64,000 nt of DNA. It comes from Rhodopseudomonas sp. (GTDB lineage: Bacteria > Pseudomonadota > Alphaproteobacteria > Rhizobiales > Xanthobacteraceae). How positions within the stretch are numbered: the stretch's first letter is position 1; the number at the start of each line of letters is the position of its first letter. Made by a program: the position numbers and the translations under genes. The notes beneath the pieces were generated by a model that was given only the letters and a program-made list of their open reading frames with translations, had not been told where the DNA came from and made no database searches. The stretch is taken from positions 1-64,000 of the forward strand of contig WGNB01000056.1 of the NCBI GenBank assembly GCA_016124795.1, written 5' to 3'. This document shows positions 19,557 to 26,771 of this stretch, piece by piece.

Positions 19557-20006
19557 ATGACCGCAGCCGCCGCTCAGAAAGCGCCGAACCCGGATTTGTT
19601 GTCGCAGGTGGTGCGCGCCAAGGATATGCCGTGGCAGGACGCGCGCTTTCCCGGTTGCCAGACCAAGACGCTGATGTTCGATCCGAAAAGCGGGCTGGCG
19701 ACGATGCTGTTCAAGATGGAGCCGGGCGCCGAACTGCCCGACCACGAACATGTGCTGATCGAACAGACTTACATTCTCGAAGGCTCGCTGATGGACAAGG
19801 AAGGTCCGGATGCCGGCATCGAGGTCAAGGCCGGCGAATTCGTCTGGCGGCCGGCCGGCAGCCGGCATAGCGCCTGGTCGCCGAACGGCGGCACGTTTCT
19901 CGCGATCTTCCAGATCCCGAACAAGTTCTTCGAGAAGGATGGCCGGGTAACCGAGGCTTCGGGCCGCGATTGGGACGAAGTCTGGGGCGCGTTATTACCG
20001 AAGTGA
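19557..20006 (+). CDS. Cupin-domain protein (ChrR-like)
   Basis: A 149-residue single-domain cupin. The metal-binding first motif is HEHVLIEQTYILEGSL and the second is WRPAGSRHSAW, so His and Glu ligands are present. Proteins of this type bind Zn or Fe and include ChrR-like anti-sigma domains and small dioxygenases; I cannot tell which. The ATG at 19557 is preceded by GGAGAC. It lies immediately upstream of the tRNA-Leu 5' half. Confidence 0.8.
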   Translation: MTAAAAQKAPNPDLLSQVVRAKDMPWQDARFPGCQTKTLMFDPKSGLATMLFKMEPGAELPDHEHVLIEQTYILEGSLMDKEGPDAGIEVKAGEFVWRPAGSRHSAWSPNGGTFLAIFQIPNKFFEKDGRVTEASGRDWDEVWGALLPK

Positions 20007-20032
20007 ATTAAGCCCGCCGTCGCGTCGGATGT

Positions 20033-20053
20033 CTTCCGCCGTGACGGCGGAAG
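20033..20053 (+). terminator. Hairpin after cupin gene
   Basis: CTTCCGCCGT, one base, ACGGCGGAAG is a perfect inverted repeat between the cupin stop and the tRNA-Leu start. There is no T-run, so intrinsic termination is doubtful. Confidence 0.4.
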
Positions 20054-20066
20054 TCGAAGCCGCTAC

Positions 20067-20107
20067 GCGAACGTGCTGGAACTGGTAGACAGACCGGACT
20101 TAAAATC
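20067..20107 (+). pseudogene. tRNA-Leu(UAA), 5' half, cut by element insertion
   Basis: Acceptor strand GCGAACG, D-arm with TGGTAGA, and anticodon stem/loop GGACTTAAAA are present. The sequence then leaves the tRNA at 20108. The missing half lies at 49950-50005, whose acceptor strand CGTTCGC pairs perfectly with GCGAACG. Joined through ACTTAAAATC the two make a complete class II tRNA-Leu with anticodon UAA, long variable arm and encoded CCA. The only flaw is a C27-U43 mismatch. As it stands this half cannot give a functional tRNA. Confidence 0.93.
20098..20107. repeat. attL core
   Basis: ACTTAAAATC is the left copy of the 10-bp core. It comprises the 7-nt anticodon loop CTTAAAA plus flanking bases of the anticodon stem. 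Host sequence (stem arm CGGA) lies to the left and element sequence (ATATCATGG) to the right. Confidence 0.9.
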
Positions 20108-20213
20108 ATATCATGGTATGTAGAAAGCGTTGTAAATCAGATAGATAATGATAAAATAGCCTCAAAATAGCGTTTCACATACGTTACACATTTTTGCACA
20201 TATTGAGGCTGCT

Positions 20214-21404
20214 ATGGCACACCACACGTTGATGGGCGGAAGGCTCCACGTCTACAAGCGCGAGAACAGCAGCTTGTGGCAATGCTCGACCTTTATCGGC
20301 GGCAAGAACCGCCGCACGACGACCGGCTACGAAAGCCTGGAACAGGCAAAGGACTTTGCCGAAGACTGGTATCTTCAGCTTAAGCTGAAGGACCGCGCGG
20401 GCATTCTGAAGAACGAGAAGACGTTCAAGCAGGCCGCCGAACAATTCCGACGCGAGTACGAAATCATCACTGAAGGCCAGCGCAATCCGGTCTATGTCGG
20501 AGGCCATTGGACAAGGCTCGACAAGTACCTGATCCCCTTCTTTGGCAAAATGGGGCTTTCCGAGATCACCGCCGGAAAGCTTCAGGAGTACCGCATCCAT
20601 CGGAAGGAAACATGGGTCGCGCAGCACGGCAAGCCGCCTGCGCGGAACACCATCCATCAGGAAATCGTCACGCTCCGGCAGACGTTAAAGACTGCAATCC
20701 GCCATGGCTGGCTTCAACACCTGCCGGACCTTTCTGAACCGTATAAGACGAACGCGAAAATCTCGCACCGGGCTTGGTTTTCGCCGGAAGAATACAAGAA
20801 GCTGTATGAAGCTACGCGCGACCGCGCAAAGAGTCCGTCAAAGAAGAACCATGCGTGGATATCCGAGCAAACGCACGACTACGTGCTCTTCATGGTGAAC
20901 ACTGGCCTGCGGCCCGATGAGGCGAAACGGCTGGAATATCGGGACGTCTCTATTGTCAAAGACGATGCGACGGACGAAACCATCTTGGAAATAGAAGTGC
21001 GCGGCAAGCGCGGCGTGGGTTATTGCAAGAGCATGCCTGGTGCTGTGGTGCCCTTTAGGCGGCTTCTGAAGCGCAACAATCCCCAGCCGACAGACAGGCT
21101 GTTTCCAAGAATGTCCTACGAACTGTTCAACGCCATTCTGGACGAGCAAGGGCTTAAATTCGACCGCGAAGGCCAGCGCCGCGCGCCCTACAGCCTTCGG
21201 CATACCTATATATGCCTTCGCCTGATGGAAGGCGCGGATATCTATCAGATCGCCAAGAACTGCCGCACCAGCGTGGACATGATTGAGAAATATTACGCTT
21301 CGCACATCAAGACGAGCCTGGACGCGGCGGCCATTAACGTAAGAAAAGTGAAACCCCCAAAGCAGCGTGTGAAGGAGGCACGCAGCCGGGAAATGGCGGA
21401 TTAG
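20214..21404 (+). CDS. int: Tyrosine-type integrase of the element
   Basis: A 396-residue site-specific recombinase. An N-terminal DNA-binding part (about 1-180, with a SAM-like core domain around 70-170) precedes the catalytic domain. Active-site residues are Arg233 in TGLRPDEAKRL, a probable Lys in VRGKRG (about 265), Arg329 in YSLRHTY and nucleophile Tyr360 or Tyr361 in EKYYASH. The usual first His of box II is replaced by Tyr326. It is the first element gene, on the same strand as the split host tRNA, so the tRNA promoter could drive it. It presumably recombines in the anticodon loop. Confidence 0.93.
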   Translation: MAHHTLMGGRLHVYKRENSSLWQCSTFIGGKNRRTTTGYESLEQAKDFAEDWYLQLKLKDRAGILKNEKTFKQAAEQFRREYEIITEGQRNPVYVGGHWTRLDKYLIPFFGKMGLSEITAGKLQEYRIHRKETWVAQHGKPPARNTIHQEIVTLRQTLKTAIRHGWLQHLPDLSEPYKTNAKISHRAWFSPEEYKKLYEATRDRAKSPSKKNHAWISEQTHDYVLFMVNTGLRPDEAKRLEYRDVSIVKDDATDETILEIEVRGKRGVGYCKSMPGAVVPFRRLLKRNNPQPTDRLFPRMSYELFNAILDEQGLKFDREGQRRAPYSLRHTYICLRLMEGADIYQIAKNCRTSVDMIEKYYASHIKTSLDAAAINVRKVKPPKQRVKEARSREMAD

Positions 21405-21424
21405 CGCCATTCCCACATCAATGA

Positions 21425-21453
21425 TTGGCTGATGCGTATTCAGTCAGTAATAT
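21425..21453 (+). promoter_or_regulatory. Sigma70-like promoter of the intron-containing tRNA
   Basis: TTGGCT at 21425-21430, a 17-bp spacer, and TAATAT at 21448-21453 form a near-consensus promoter. Transcription would begin about 5 nt before the tRNA 5' end. It lies within the 60-nt gap after the integrase gene. Confidence 0.7.
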
Positions 21454-21464
21454 GGATTCGGCAT

Positions 21465-21773
21465 GCGGGCGTGGCGAAACTGGTAGACGCAACGGACTTA
21501 AGCCGAAAATTTGAGTGCTCGCCGGGAAACCGACGATGCAGAACTGCTCAAAGTCGGGGAAACCGGTAACAGGCAATCCCGAGCCAAGCGCTCTGGCCGG
21601 ACGGCTGGCGCGAAGGTGTAGAGACTAGACGGGCAGCACCTAAAGCGCGTACGCGCTACGGTGAAGGTATAGTCCAGACCACGAACGCCCTAGGCGGCGG
21701 CGAAAGCCGAAGTGGTAAGAAAATCCGTAGGGCCGAAAGGCCTGTGCCGGTTCAAGTCCGGCCGCCCGCACCA
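21465..21773 (+). tRNA. tRNA-Leu(UAA) interrupted by a group I intron
   Basis: The 5' exon is 21465-21499 (35 nt) and the 3' exon 21720-21773 (54 nt, with encoded CCA). Spliced, the gene has a perfect 7-bp acceptor stem (GCGGGCG/CGCCCGC), a perfect anticodon stem (ACGGA/TCCGT), loop CTTAAAA with anticodon UAA, a long variable arm GGCC-GAAA-GGCC, and T-arm GCCGG-TTCAAGT-CCGGC. It differs at many positions from the split host tRNA-Leu, so it is not a duplicate. It lies inside the element and is expected to decode UUA/UUG in place of the destroyed host gene. Confidence 0.93.
21500..21719 (+). ncRNA. Group I self-splicing intron in tRNA-Leu(UAA)
   Basis: A 220-nt intron between U34 and A35, the position used by cyanobacterial tRNA-Leu(UAA) introns. 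P1 forms between exon/intron ACTTAA (21496-21501) and TTGAGT (21511-21516), with a U-G wobble at the splice site. The conserved core includes AATCCCGAGCCAAG (about 21575-21588), AGAGACTAGACGG (about 21620-21632) and GGTATAGTCC (about 21666-21675). P7 is GACTA (21623-21627) pairing with TAGTC (21670-21674). The terminal guanosine is 21719. It is too small for a homing endonuclease gene, and none is seen. Confidence 0.92.
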
Positions 21774-21780
21774 ACCAAAA

Positions 21781-21807
21781 ACGAGCCGCAGCGATGCGGC
21801 TCGTTTT
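21781..21807 (+). terminator. Intrinsic terminator after tRNA-Leu
   Basis: ACGAGCCGC (21781-21789), a 6-nt loop, then GCGGCTCGT (21796-21804) running into TTTT. The stem is perfect over 9 bp. It begins 8 nt after the tRNA CCA end. An A-run on the left side (AAAA) lets it serve the opposite gene at 21812 as well. Confidence 0.88.
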
Positions 21808-21811
21808 GATT

Positions 21812-21994
21812 TTAGCACGGCGTGTAATCGCGGCGGGCCAGGAACAGGCGGACGTGCTGGATATTCAGTGTCGCGTTTGCGCGTTCTTCAGAGCCTTCAG
21901 GCAAGTGCGGCAGCAGCGCGAGGTTCTGGCGCAGCAGGTCCCAAAGCTGGGCCTGGTTTTGACGCGAAAGTTCAAGGTAAGTCAGCAATCTCAT
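21812..21994 (-). CDS. Small hypothetical protein of the element
   Basis: A 60-residue soluble, helical protein (MRLLTYLELSRQNQAQLWDLL...). The start at 21994 is chosen because GGAGG lies 5 nt upstream; an ATG 12 nt earlier contains that site. The protein ends NIQHVRLFLARRDYTPC. I do not recognise a family. Its good ribosome-binding site, and the shared terminator against the tRNA, support it as real. Its position next to the integrase could suit an excision or regulatory factor, but nothing in the sequence proves that. Confidence 0.6.
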   Translation of the reverse strand: MRLLTYLELSRQNQAQLWDLLRQNLALLPHLPEGSEERANATLNIQHVRLFLARRDYTPC

Positions 21995-22229
21995 TTTTTC
22001 CTCCATCGGTTTTGACCGCGCCCATCGCGGCCTTGTGAGGACCGCAATGCGCTGATGGAGGCGGCTGCATCGCCTGCGACCGGAACGTCAGAGAAGGAGT
22101 GCGAAAGCACTTGCGGCCACGAAGCCGAAATACAGTGCTCAAGTGGACGAATAAGAATGCAGCGTGAGCGCGGTCACCGACCGGAGGGGCCGATGACCAC
22201 TGGCTTGACTTGGATTGAACGTAAAACCA

Positions 22230-23081
22230 CTACAGCTTGGCCGGAGCGCCACCCGTGCGTTGCCGCAGCCCCTGAATATAGTCGCTGAAGAACGCGTAAT
22301 CGGCAGTGAGATTTTGCTTCCCGCGCTCGTTGTCTGACAGGCTGAATGTGATTTGTGCCGTGTGGTCGTTCGATATCCCCCGATTGAACGTCACTTCCAG
22401 CACGACGTCGCACGCGCCGTCCGGATTGAAGCCCTTAAGCTTGTCCTGGTTGAGGCTGTAAAGCACATGTGGGATGCAGCTTATGACCGTGGCGTTCGAA
22501 GGTGTGAGCGCGTGGCCATTGTTGAACTGAAAGCGGGCTAGCGTGACGCGTCCCCCATCGATATTCTTCCATGCGCGTGATTTGAACTTTGCTTCCAACG
22601 CCGTAATGAATTCGGAAACGCGTCCTTGATATTGCTGAAGGTCCCAATACAGGACTCGCTTGATGCCGATAACCTGATGCCCCGATGACGGGGCGCTGAA
22701 AACAAGCGTGATGGATTCGTCACCCTGCGCGACGATTGGCGTTCCACGGCGGTGAAGCTCCATTCGGATGCCGCCGACATAGCCCATCTGGATGGTGTTG
22801 CCACCCGCTAGCGGCAACTGGAAGACGCGGCGTTGCTCGGCAAACGACTTGTTAGAACCGGGGACCTGTACCTCATTGAGGTACGCCATCGCTTTGGTCT
22901 TGGCTTCTTCGTAGGTATCGCCCAGTTGAATGCCAAGGATATCCGCGCTGACCCCTTGGGGCATGTTCAGTCCCTTCGGCAGATTGATTGTCTGTTTCCA
23001 TTGAATGTCCTGAGCTTTGCCAAGGCTGGCGGACGAAAGCAGCACGGCAGCAAGTGCAACTGTGCGCGTGATACGGTACAT
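22230..23081 (-). CDS. Unknown exported protein
   Basis: A 283-residue protein with a clear signal peptide (MYRITRTVALAAVLLSSASLGKAQ, cleavage after about residue 23). The mature part has no membrane segment and appears to be a mixed alpha/beta fold: DILGIQLGDTYEEAKTKAMAYL, then VQMGYVGGIRMELHRRG-like strands and a region YWDLQQYQGRVSEFITALEAKF. Two cysteines (about 205 and 222 region, ISCIPH and GACDVV) could form a disulfide. I know no family. It is likely periplasmic. The 223 nt downstream of it hold no gene I can support. Confidence 0.7.
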   Translation of the reverse strand: MYRITRTVALAAVLLSSASLGKAQDIQWKQTINLPKGLNMPQGVSADILGIQLGDTYEEAKTKAMAYLNEVQVPGSNKSFAEQRRVFQLPLAGGNTIQMGYVGGIRMELHRRGTPIVAQGDESITLVFSAPSSGHQVIGIKRVLYWDLQQYQGRVSEFITALEAKFKSRAWKNIDGGRVTLARFQFNNGHALTPSNATVISCIPHVLYSLNQDKLKGFNPDGACDVVLEVTFNRGISNDHTAQITFSLSDNERGKQNLTADYAFFSDYIQGLRQRTGGAPAKL

Positions 23082-23151
23082 GACATTGCTCCTTCGGATG
23101 GTGATGGAACGAAGTGGTTCAGGGTGCGTGTTCGCCGACCCGGCGACAAAT

Positions 23152-23541
23152 CTACTTGTGCGGAAACAGCGAGCGCATCACTGTGCAAAATTCACTCCGG
23201 TAGAAATTGTTTTGCCAGACCGCACTGTGAGCCTGTTCAAACCAATAATCGCCTATGAAGACTGCGCCCATCAGAAACGCCGAGATTAAGAAGGGCAAAG
23301 GTCCCCGCGCAAAAATGAATCCGCGAAGGATGAGATAAACCGGCAAAGGCACAAAGATAGATATCGACCAAAGGAAGGCGACACCCCCATAATCCTTCAC
23401 GCCGCACCTCTGTATGTCGGTCGTGTCAGCGTCTGTTTTTATGTGATAAAAGATTGCGGCTATCACGATGAGGGCACCCAGAAAAATTCCGATGCTATAT
23501 ATCATTGCGGACAACCCGCGCCTTGCTGCGTCTTGGTCCAT
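23152..23541 (-). CDS. Unknown small membrane protein
   Basis: A 129-residue protein with three hydrophobic segments: SIGIFLGALIVIAAIFYH, FLWSISIFVPLPVYLIL, and FLISAFLMGAVFIG. A cysteine-containing tail follows. I recognise no family. It lies upstream of the exported-protein gene on the same strand, 70 nt apart, so the two may be cotranscribed and may act together in the envelope. Codon use is less GC-biased than in host genes, as elsewhere near the left end of the element. Confidence 0.6.
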   Translation of the reverse strand: MDQDAARRGLSAMIYSIGIFLGALIVIAAIFYHIKTDADTTDIQRCGVKDYGGVAFLWSISIFVPLPVYLILRGFIFARGPLPFLISAFLMGAVFIGDYWFEQAHSAVWQNNFYRSEFCTVMRSLFPHK

Positions 23542-23822
23542 TTCGCGCTCCTAAAAGCAAGCTGGAATCAAAACAGCCTCATTCGGAATGAGGCTGTGCT
23601 TCGGCGCATTCGGGCCGCGAATGCATTCAACAGACTTGCCTATTCTGTCGCGCGTCCAGAAAAGGCTTAGATTTTGGTTGCTGATTGCGGGGAGGGTGGT
23701 AGATTCAACTTATCCGATCAACGGCAAGAGCCCTGCAAATGCTGGCCTTGCGGTCGGATTCAACAGACTAGGCAAAACTGTCGCTTCCAACGTCGGCTTG
23801 CCGACACGTTGGAGAAAGCGAC

Positions 23823-24419
23823 ATGCGATCAATCGATTACCAGCCAGGCAGCCTCTATACGGTCAGGGGGCGGAGGAAATACCTAAGCGCCGACGAGCGG
23901 GCGCGTTTCATCGAGGCGACCAACAGGTGCAGCCGCGCCGAGATCGGGACGCTCTGCCTCACGCTGGCCTATACCGGCTGCCGGATATCCGAAGCGCTGG
24001 CGTTGACCAACAGTTCCGTTGACTTGGAAACCGGCTTCATCGCCATCCGCTCACTCAAGAAGCGCAGCCGCGCGGTCATAGTCCGCGAAATTCCCATCCC
24101 GTCGCATCTGGTAACGATACTGGAATTGACGCACGGAATATCCTGCGGCGATCCCGATGCGCGGATTTGGAATCTGTCACGCAGCCGCGCGTGGCGGCTG
24201 ATAAAGGAATTGATGAAGGAGGCAGGCATCGCGCCCGGCACTCACGCCACGCCCAAGGGGCTGCGGCATGGCTTTGGCCTTCACGCAATCCGGTCGGGCG
24301 TACCCTTGAACCTGGTTCAACGCTGGCTCGGCCATGCGCGGATGGAGACAACGGCCATCTATTTGCAGGCCATGGGCAGCGAAGAGCGGGAAATTGCAGA
24401 ACGAATGTGGGCTCAGTGA
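23823..24419 (+). CDS. Small tyrosine recombinase, catalytic domain only
   Basis: A 198-residue XerC/D-like recombinase that consists almost only of the catalytic domain. It has Arg54 in TGCRISEAL, a Lys in SLKKRSR (about 84), LRHGFG (box II, with the usual leading His replaced in TPKGLRH), the WLGHARMETTAIYLQ box with His, and the Tyr nucleophile. The N-terminal core-binding domain is missing, though the frame is intact. Such short recombinases occur in conjugative elements and plasmids. It is convergent with the S74 protein gene, overlapping it by 7 nt. Confidence 0.85.
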   Translation: MRSIDYQPGSLYTVRGRRKYLSADERARFIEATNRCSRAEIGTLCLTLAYTGCRISEALALTNSSVDLETGFIAIRSLKKRSRAVIVREIPIPSHLVTILELTHGISCGDPDARIWNLSRSRAWRLIKELMKEAGIAPGTHATPKGLRHGFGLHAIRSGVPLNLVQRWLGHARMETTAIYLQAMGSEEREIAERMWAQ

Positions 24420-25711
24420 ACCTTTGCTTTGATGGCATCAAGTTCTTGCCGCAGTTCATTGTATCTGTCGTTAGCGGCCTTTAGCGCCTTGATTTCCTCT
24501 CCCTGCCGATCGACGACTGCGCGCACATCGTCGTTGTCGGCTTTGAGTTCCTGAATAGCTTTGGTTAGCAAAGCCGTCAAATGAGCGTATTTAACGCTTC
24601 GCGGCTTTTGATCGTCATCGTATTCAGCCAGAAGCGGCTCGACCGCCGCCACGTCTTCGGCGATCAAGCCCAGATCATGTTCGTCTCGGTTCTTCCAGTC
24701 AAATGTAACCGGCTGGAGTTTCATGACAGTTTCCAGCCCCAATTTGAGCGGTTCAATGTTCTTTTTGTATCGCCTGGAGGATGAACACCACCCAAGCGTT
24801 GATGGATTTGAATTTGACGAATGGCAGACCGGATATGAGTAACCGCCATAATCGTTGGCATACCAGGCAATCCCGCCGGCAACCGTGAGTTTCTGGCTTG
24901 GACTCGTCGTGCCGATGCCAACATTGCCGTCCCGATCGATGGTCATGCGCACGGCATGCGAAACACCACCGTGATGCGTAAGAAAATTGATGCTGTTGTC
25001 GTTGCTGGCCGCGCTATTGAACGCGATCTGCGCTCCGCCTGAAATGCCCGGCGTAATTGAGCCGTCGCCACCGCCGATACCTATGTAACGTGTGTAAGCT
25101 GTACCATTGACCCGACCCAGAATCAGGTTGCCACTGCCAATTTCCAGCGTCTGCGCCGGACTCGTCGTCCCGATGCCGAGGCGCTTGTTCGTGTTGTCCC
25201 ATACGAAATTCGTATCTGCGGCCAATTCGCCTGTTGAAGAATTGCGGAACTGGACCTCGCTTCCCGTGCCAGCGGTGAACAACTGACTTTGGTTGGTCGG
25301 GGCGGCGGCTCCGCTCTCTTTCTTCAGAATGACAGACAAAGTTGCAACATTGCCATTCACATCGACGGCTTCGGTGGGGGAGGCGACGCCAACGCCCAGC
25401 CGGTTATTGCCCTTGTCCCAGAACATCTGGGCCGCGCCGCCCAGCGTGCCGCCGTCGTTGAATTGCACCTGGGTATCGGAGCCGCCAGGTTCGGTGGAGC
25501 CGCCGGCCATGGAAACCCAGTTCGTGCCGTCGCAGAACTGCACGACATTGTAATCGTCGTTATAGATGACATGGCCTTCCGCGCCGGATGGGTTGGAGCA
25601 CAGGGCATAGGCCGTGCCGGGCGCTGCGAAGATGAAAACTGCAAAAGCCGCGAAAATGGCCGCGCGCGCAATTCCTGGAATAGACATCAGGCGGAAATAT
25701 CTGGCGGTCAT
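24413..25711 (-). CDS. Secreted protein with C-terminal S74 (tailspike) chaperone domain
   Basis: A 432-residue protein with an N-terminal signal peptide (hydrophobic about 14-36). Three short beta repeats of the type NRLGVGVASP, KRLGIGTTSP and GNVGIGTTSP lie around 103-112, 176-185 and 262-271, as in phage tail fibres. The C terminus is a Peptidase_S74 intramolecular chaperone: the self-cleavage Ser311 stands in SSRRYKKNIEPL, followed by a long coiled coil (about 380-432). These domains trimerize a fibre and then cut themselves off. In an element with no phage genes, a secreted adhesin-like trimer is the best guess. Confidence 0.82.
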   Translation of the reverse strand: MTARYFRLMSIPGIARAAIFAAFAVFIFAAPGTAYALCSNPSGAEGHVIYNDDYNVVQFCDGTNWVSMAGGSTEPGGSDTQVQFNDGGTLGGAAQMFWDKGNNRLGVGVASPTEAVDVNGNVATLSVILKKESGAAAPTNQSQLFTAGTGSEVQFRNSSTGELAADTNFVWDNTNKRLGIGTTSPAQTLEIGSGNLILGRVNGTAYTRYIGIGGGDGSITPGISGGAQIAFNSAASNDNSINFLTHHGGVSHAVRMTIDRDGNVGIGTTSPSQKLTVAGGIAWYANDYGGYSYPVCHSSNSNPSTLGWCSSSRRYKKNIEPLKLGLETVMKLQPVTFDWKNRDEHDLGLIAEDVAAVEPLLAEYDDDQKPRSVKYAHLTALLTKAIQELKADNDDVRAVVDRQGEEIKALKAANDRYNELRQELDAIKAKVH

Positions 25712-26334
25712 GCTCCCTCAATCAGAACAACTAAAATTCCGCAGGCCGCACGGCAAACAAACACGGGACAAGGACAAAAACGTCCGCCCCGCATATCCGT
25801 CGCTGCATTGTGGGTTTTGAAGCCCCAAGGCTGCATAATTTCAGCCTCACTTAATATTATACGCTTTAATTGCTTTTGCGATCAACAGATTGCTCGGTCC
25901 CGAGCGAATCCGCGCCTTTGCGGTTCGTCTTGCGCATTTGATGTGCCCGTTATTTCCGGAATTCGTGAACGGTTATTGCCCAACCTTGTGTCCTCGGCAT
26001 CGCCGTATTGATCCGTGCTGGCCTTGCCCTTGTTCTTCGCGTGATTTGCCAACGTAGTGTGGGGCGTTTGCATTTCCGTTCTTTCATCTCCGTTTCATAC
26101 GGTTGTATGCGGGCAGGAAAGCCCGGCCTTGGAATGATGGGTTGACCTAACCGAGCCGTCCGCTCGTTCAACGCGGCCCGCTTCGCCTCACTTCGCTCGG
26201 CATGCAGCTACAGCCCCTCCGGTGCGCGTTCCGCGCAGCGTGTGATCGCCCGTCCTTTGTCTCGGTTCGAACGGTCCCCATCAAGGCCGGGCAATGGTGC
26301 CCGCCTGGAGAACCGAACGAAACGGAGACTTACG
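25712..26334. other. Intergenic region, no gene seen
   Basis: 623 nt between the S74 gene and the small-gene operon. The left part (25850-26100) is AT-richer and the right part GC-rich with short inverted repeats. I find no convincing open frame, RNA gene or origin iterons. It must hold the promoter of the genes starting at 26335. Confidence 0.5.
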
Positions 26335-26556
26335 ATGAAGAACGAAAACAACGCCAAGCGCCCGCCTTCGCACATCATCTGGCAGGTGATTGGCGAAAAG
26401 GACAAGGCCAAGTGGGTGCGCATCGGCGCGGCCTGGGCCAACAAGGACGGCAAGGGCATGAACCTGGTGTTCGACGCCTTTCCGGTCACGGGCCGCACCG
26501 TGGTGCGCGAAGTCAGCGAAAGCGAAGGCGCGGATGCGCCGGGGGGTCAGCAATGA
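26335..26556 (+). CDS. Small hypothetical protein of mobile elements
   Basis: A 73-residue soluble protein (MKNENNAKRPPSHIIWQVIGEKDKAK...). GGAGA lies 8 nt before the ATG. The pattern WQVIGEKDKAKWVRIGAAW, NKDGKGMNLVFDAFP resembles small plasmid proteins of the DUF736-like kind, but I am not certain of the family. It is the first gene of a tight three-gene operon. Its stop overlaps the next start (ATGA). Confidence 0.7.
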   Translation: MKNENNAKRPPSHIIWQVIGEKDKAKWVRIGAAWANKDGKGMNLVFDAFPVTGRTVVREVSESEGADAPGGQQ

Positions 26557-26771
26557 CCCCCTCACTTTCGCAAAGGCTGGCCCGCACAACCGTGACGCTG
26601 ACCAGCGAACAGGTTCACGCCATCGCCTACGACATGGGCTGGGAATGGGAAGACGCCGCAATCTTCTGGAACCTCGCCCTGCGCGAGGCCAAAGACCCTG
26701 GTTGCCTTGAGCGCGAGCAGACCGCGCATATGCAAGGCGTGTTGCGCGAACGCGATGGAGGCCAGCCATGA
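26553..26771 (+). CDS. Small hypothetical protein
   Basis: A 72-residue protein (MTPSLSQRLARTTVTLTSEQ...). It is coupled on both sides by ATGA overlaps, which is strong evidence that it is translated. The protein is helical, with tryptophans in YDMGWEWEDAAIFW. I recognise no family. It probably belongs to the maintenance or establishment genes often placed beside DUF3768 in plasmids and integrative elements of alphaproteobacteria. Confidence 0.68.
   Translation: MTPSLSQRLARTTVTLTSEQVHAIAYDMGWEWEDAAIFWNLALREAKDPGCLEREQTAHMQGVLRERDGGQP

Noticed and set aside
17993-19558. 521-codon minus frame over cinA and gpt
   Set aside because: It covers two well-supported plus-strand genes and encodes a His/Arg/Asp-rich shadow.
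20067-20150. A normal, complete tRNA-Leu at 20067
   Set aside because: Sequence after 20107 has no 3' anticodon stem, variable arm or T-arm; the matching half is 29.8 kb away.
22055-22288. 77-codon plus-strand frame in the gap after the small element gene
   Set aside because: It overlaps the end of the exported-protein gene, has no good start site and shows no family-like sequence.
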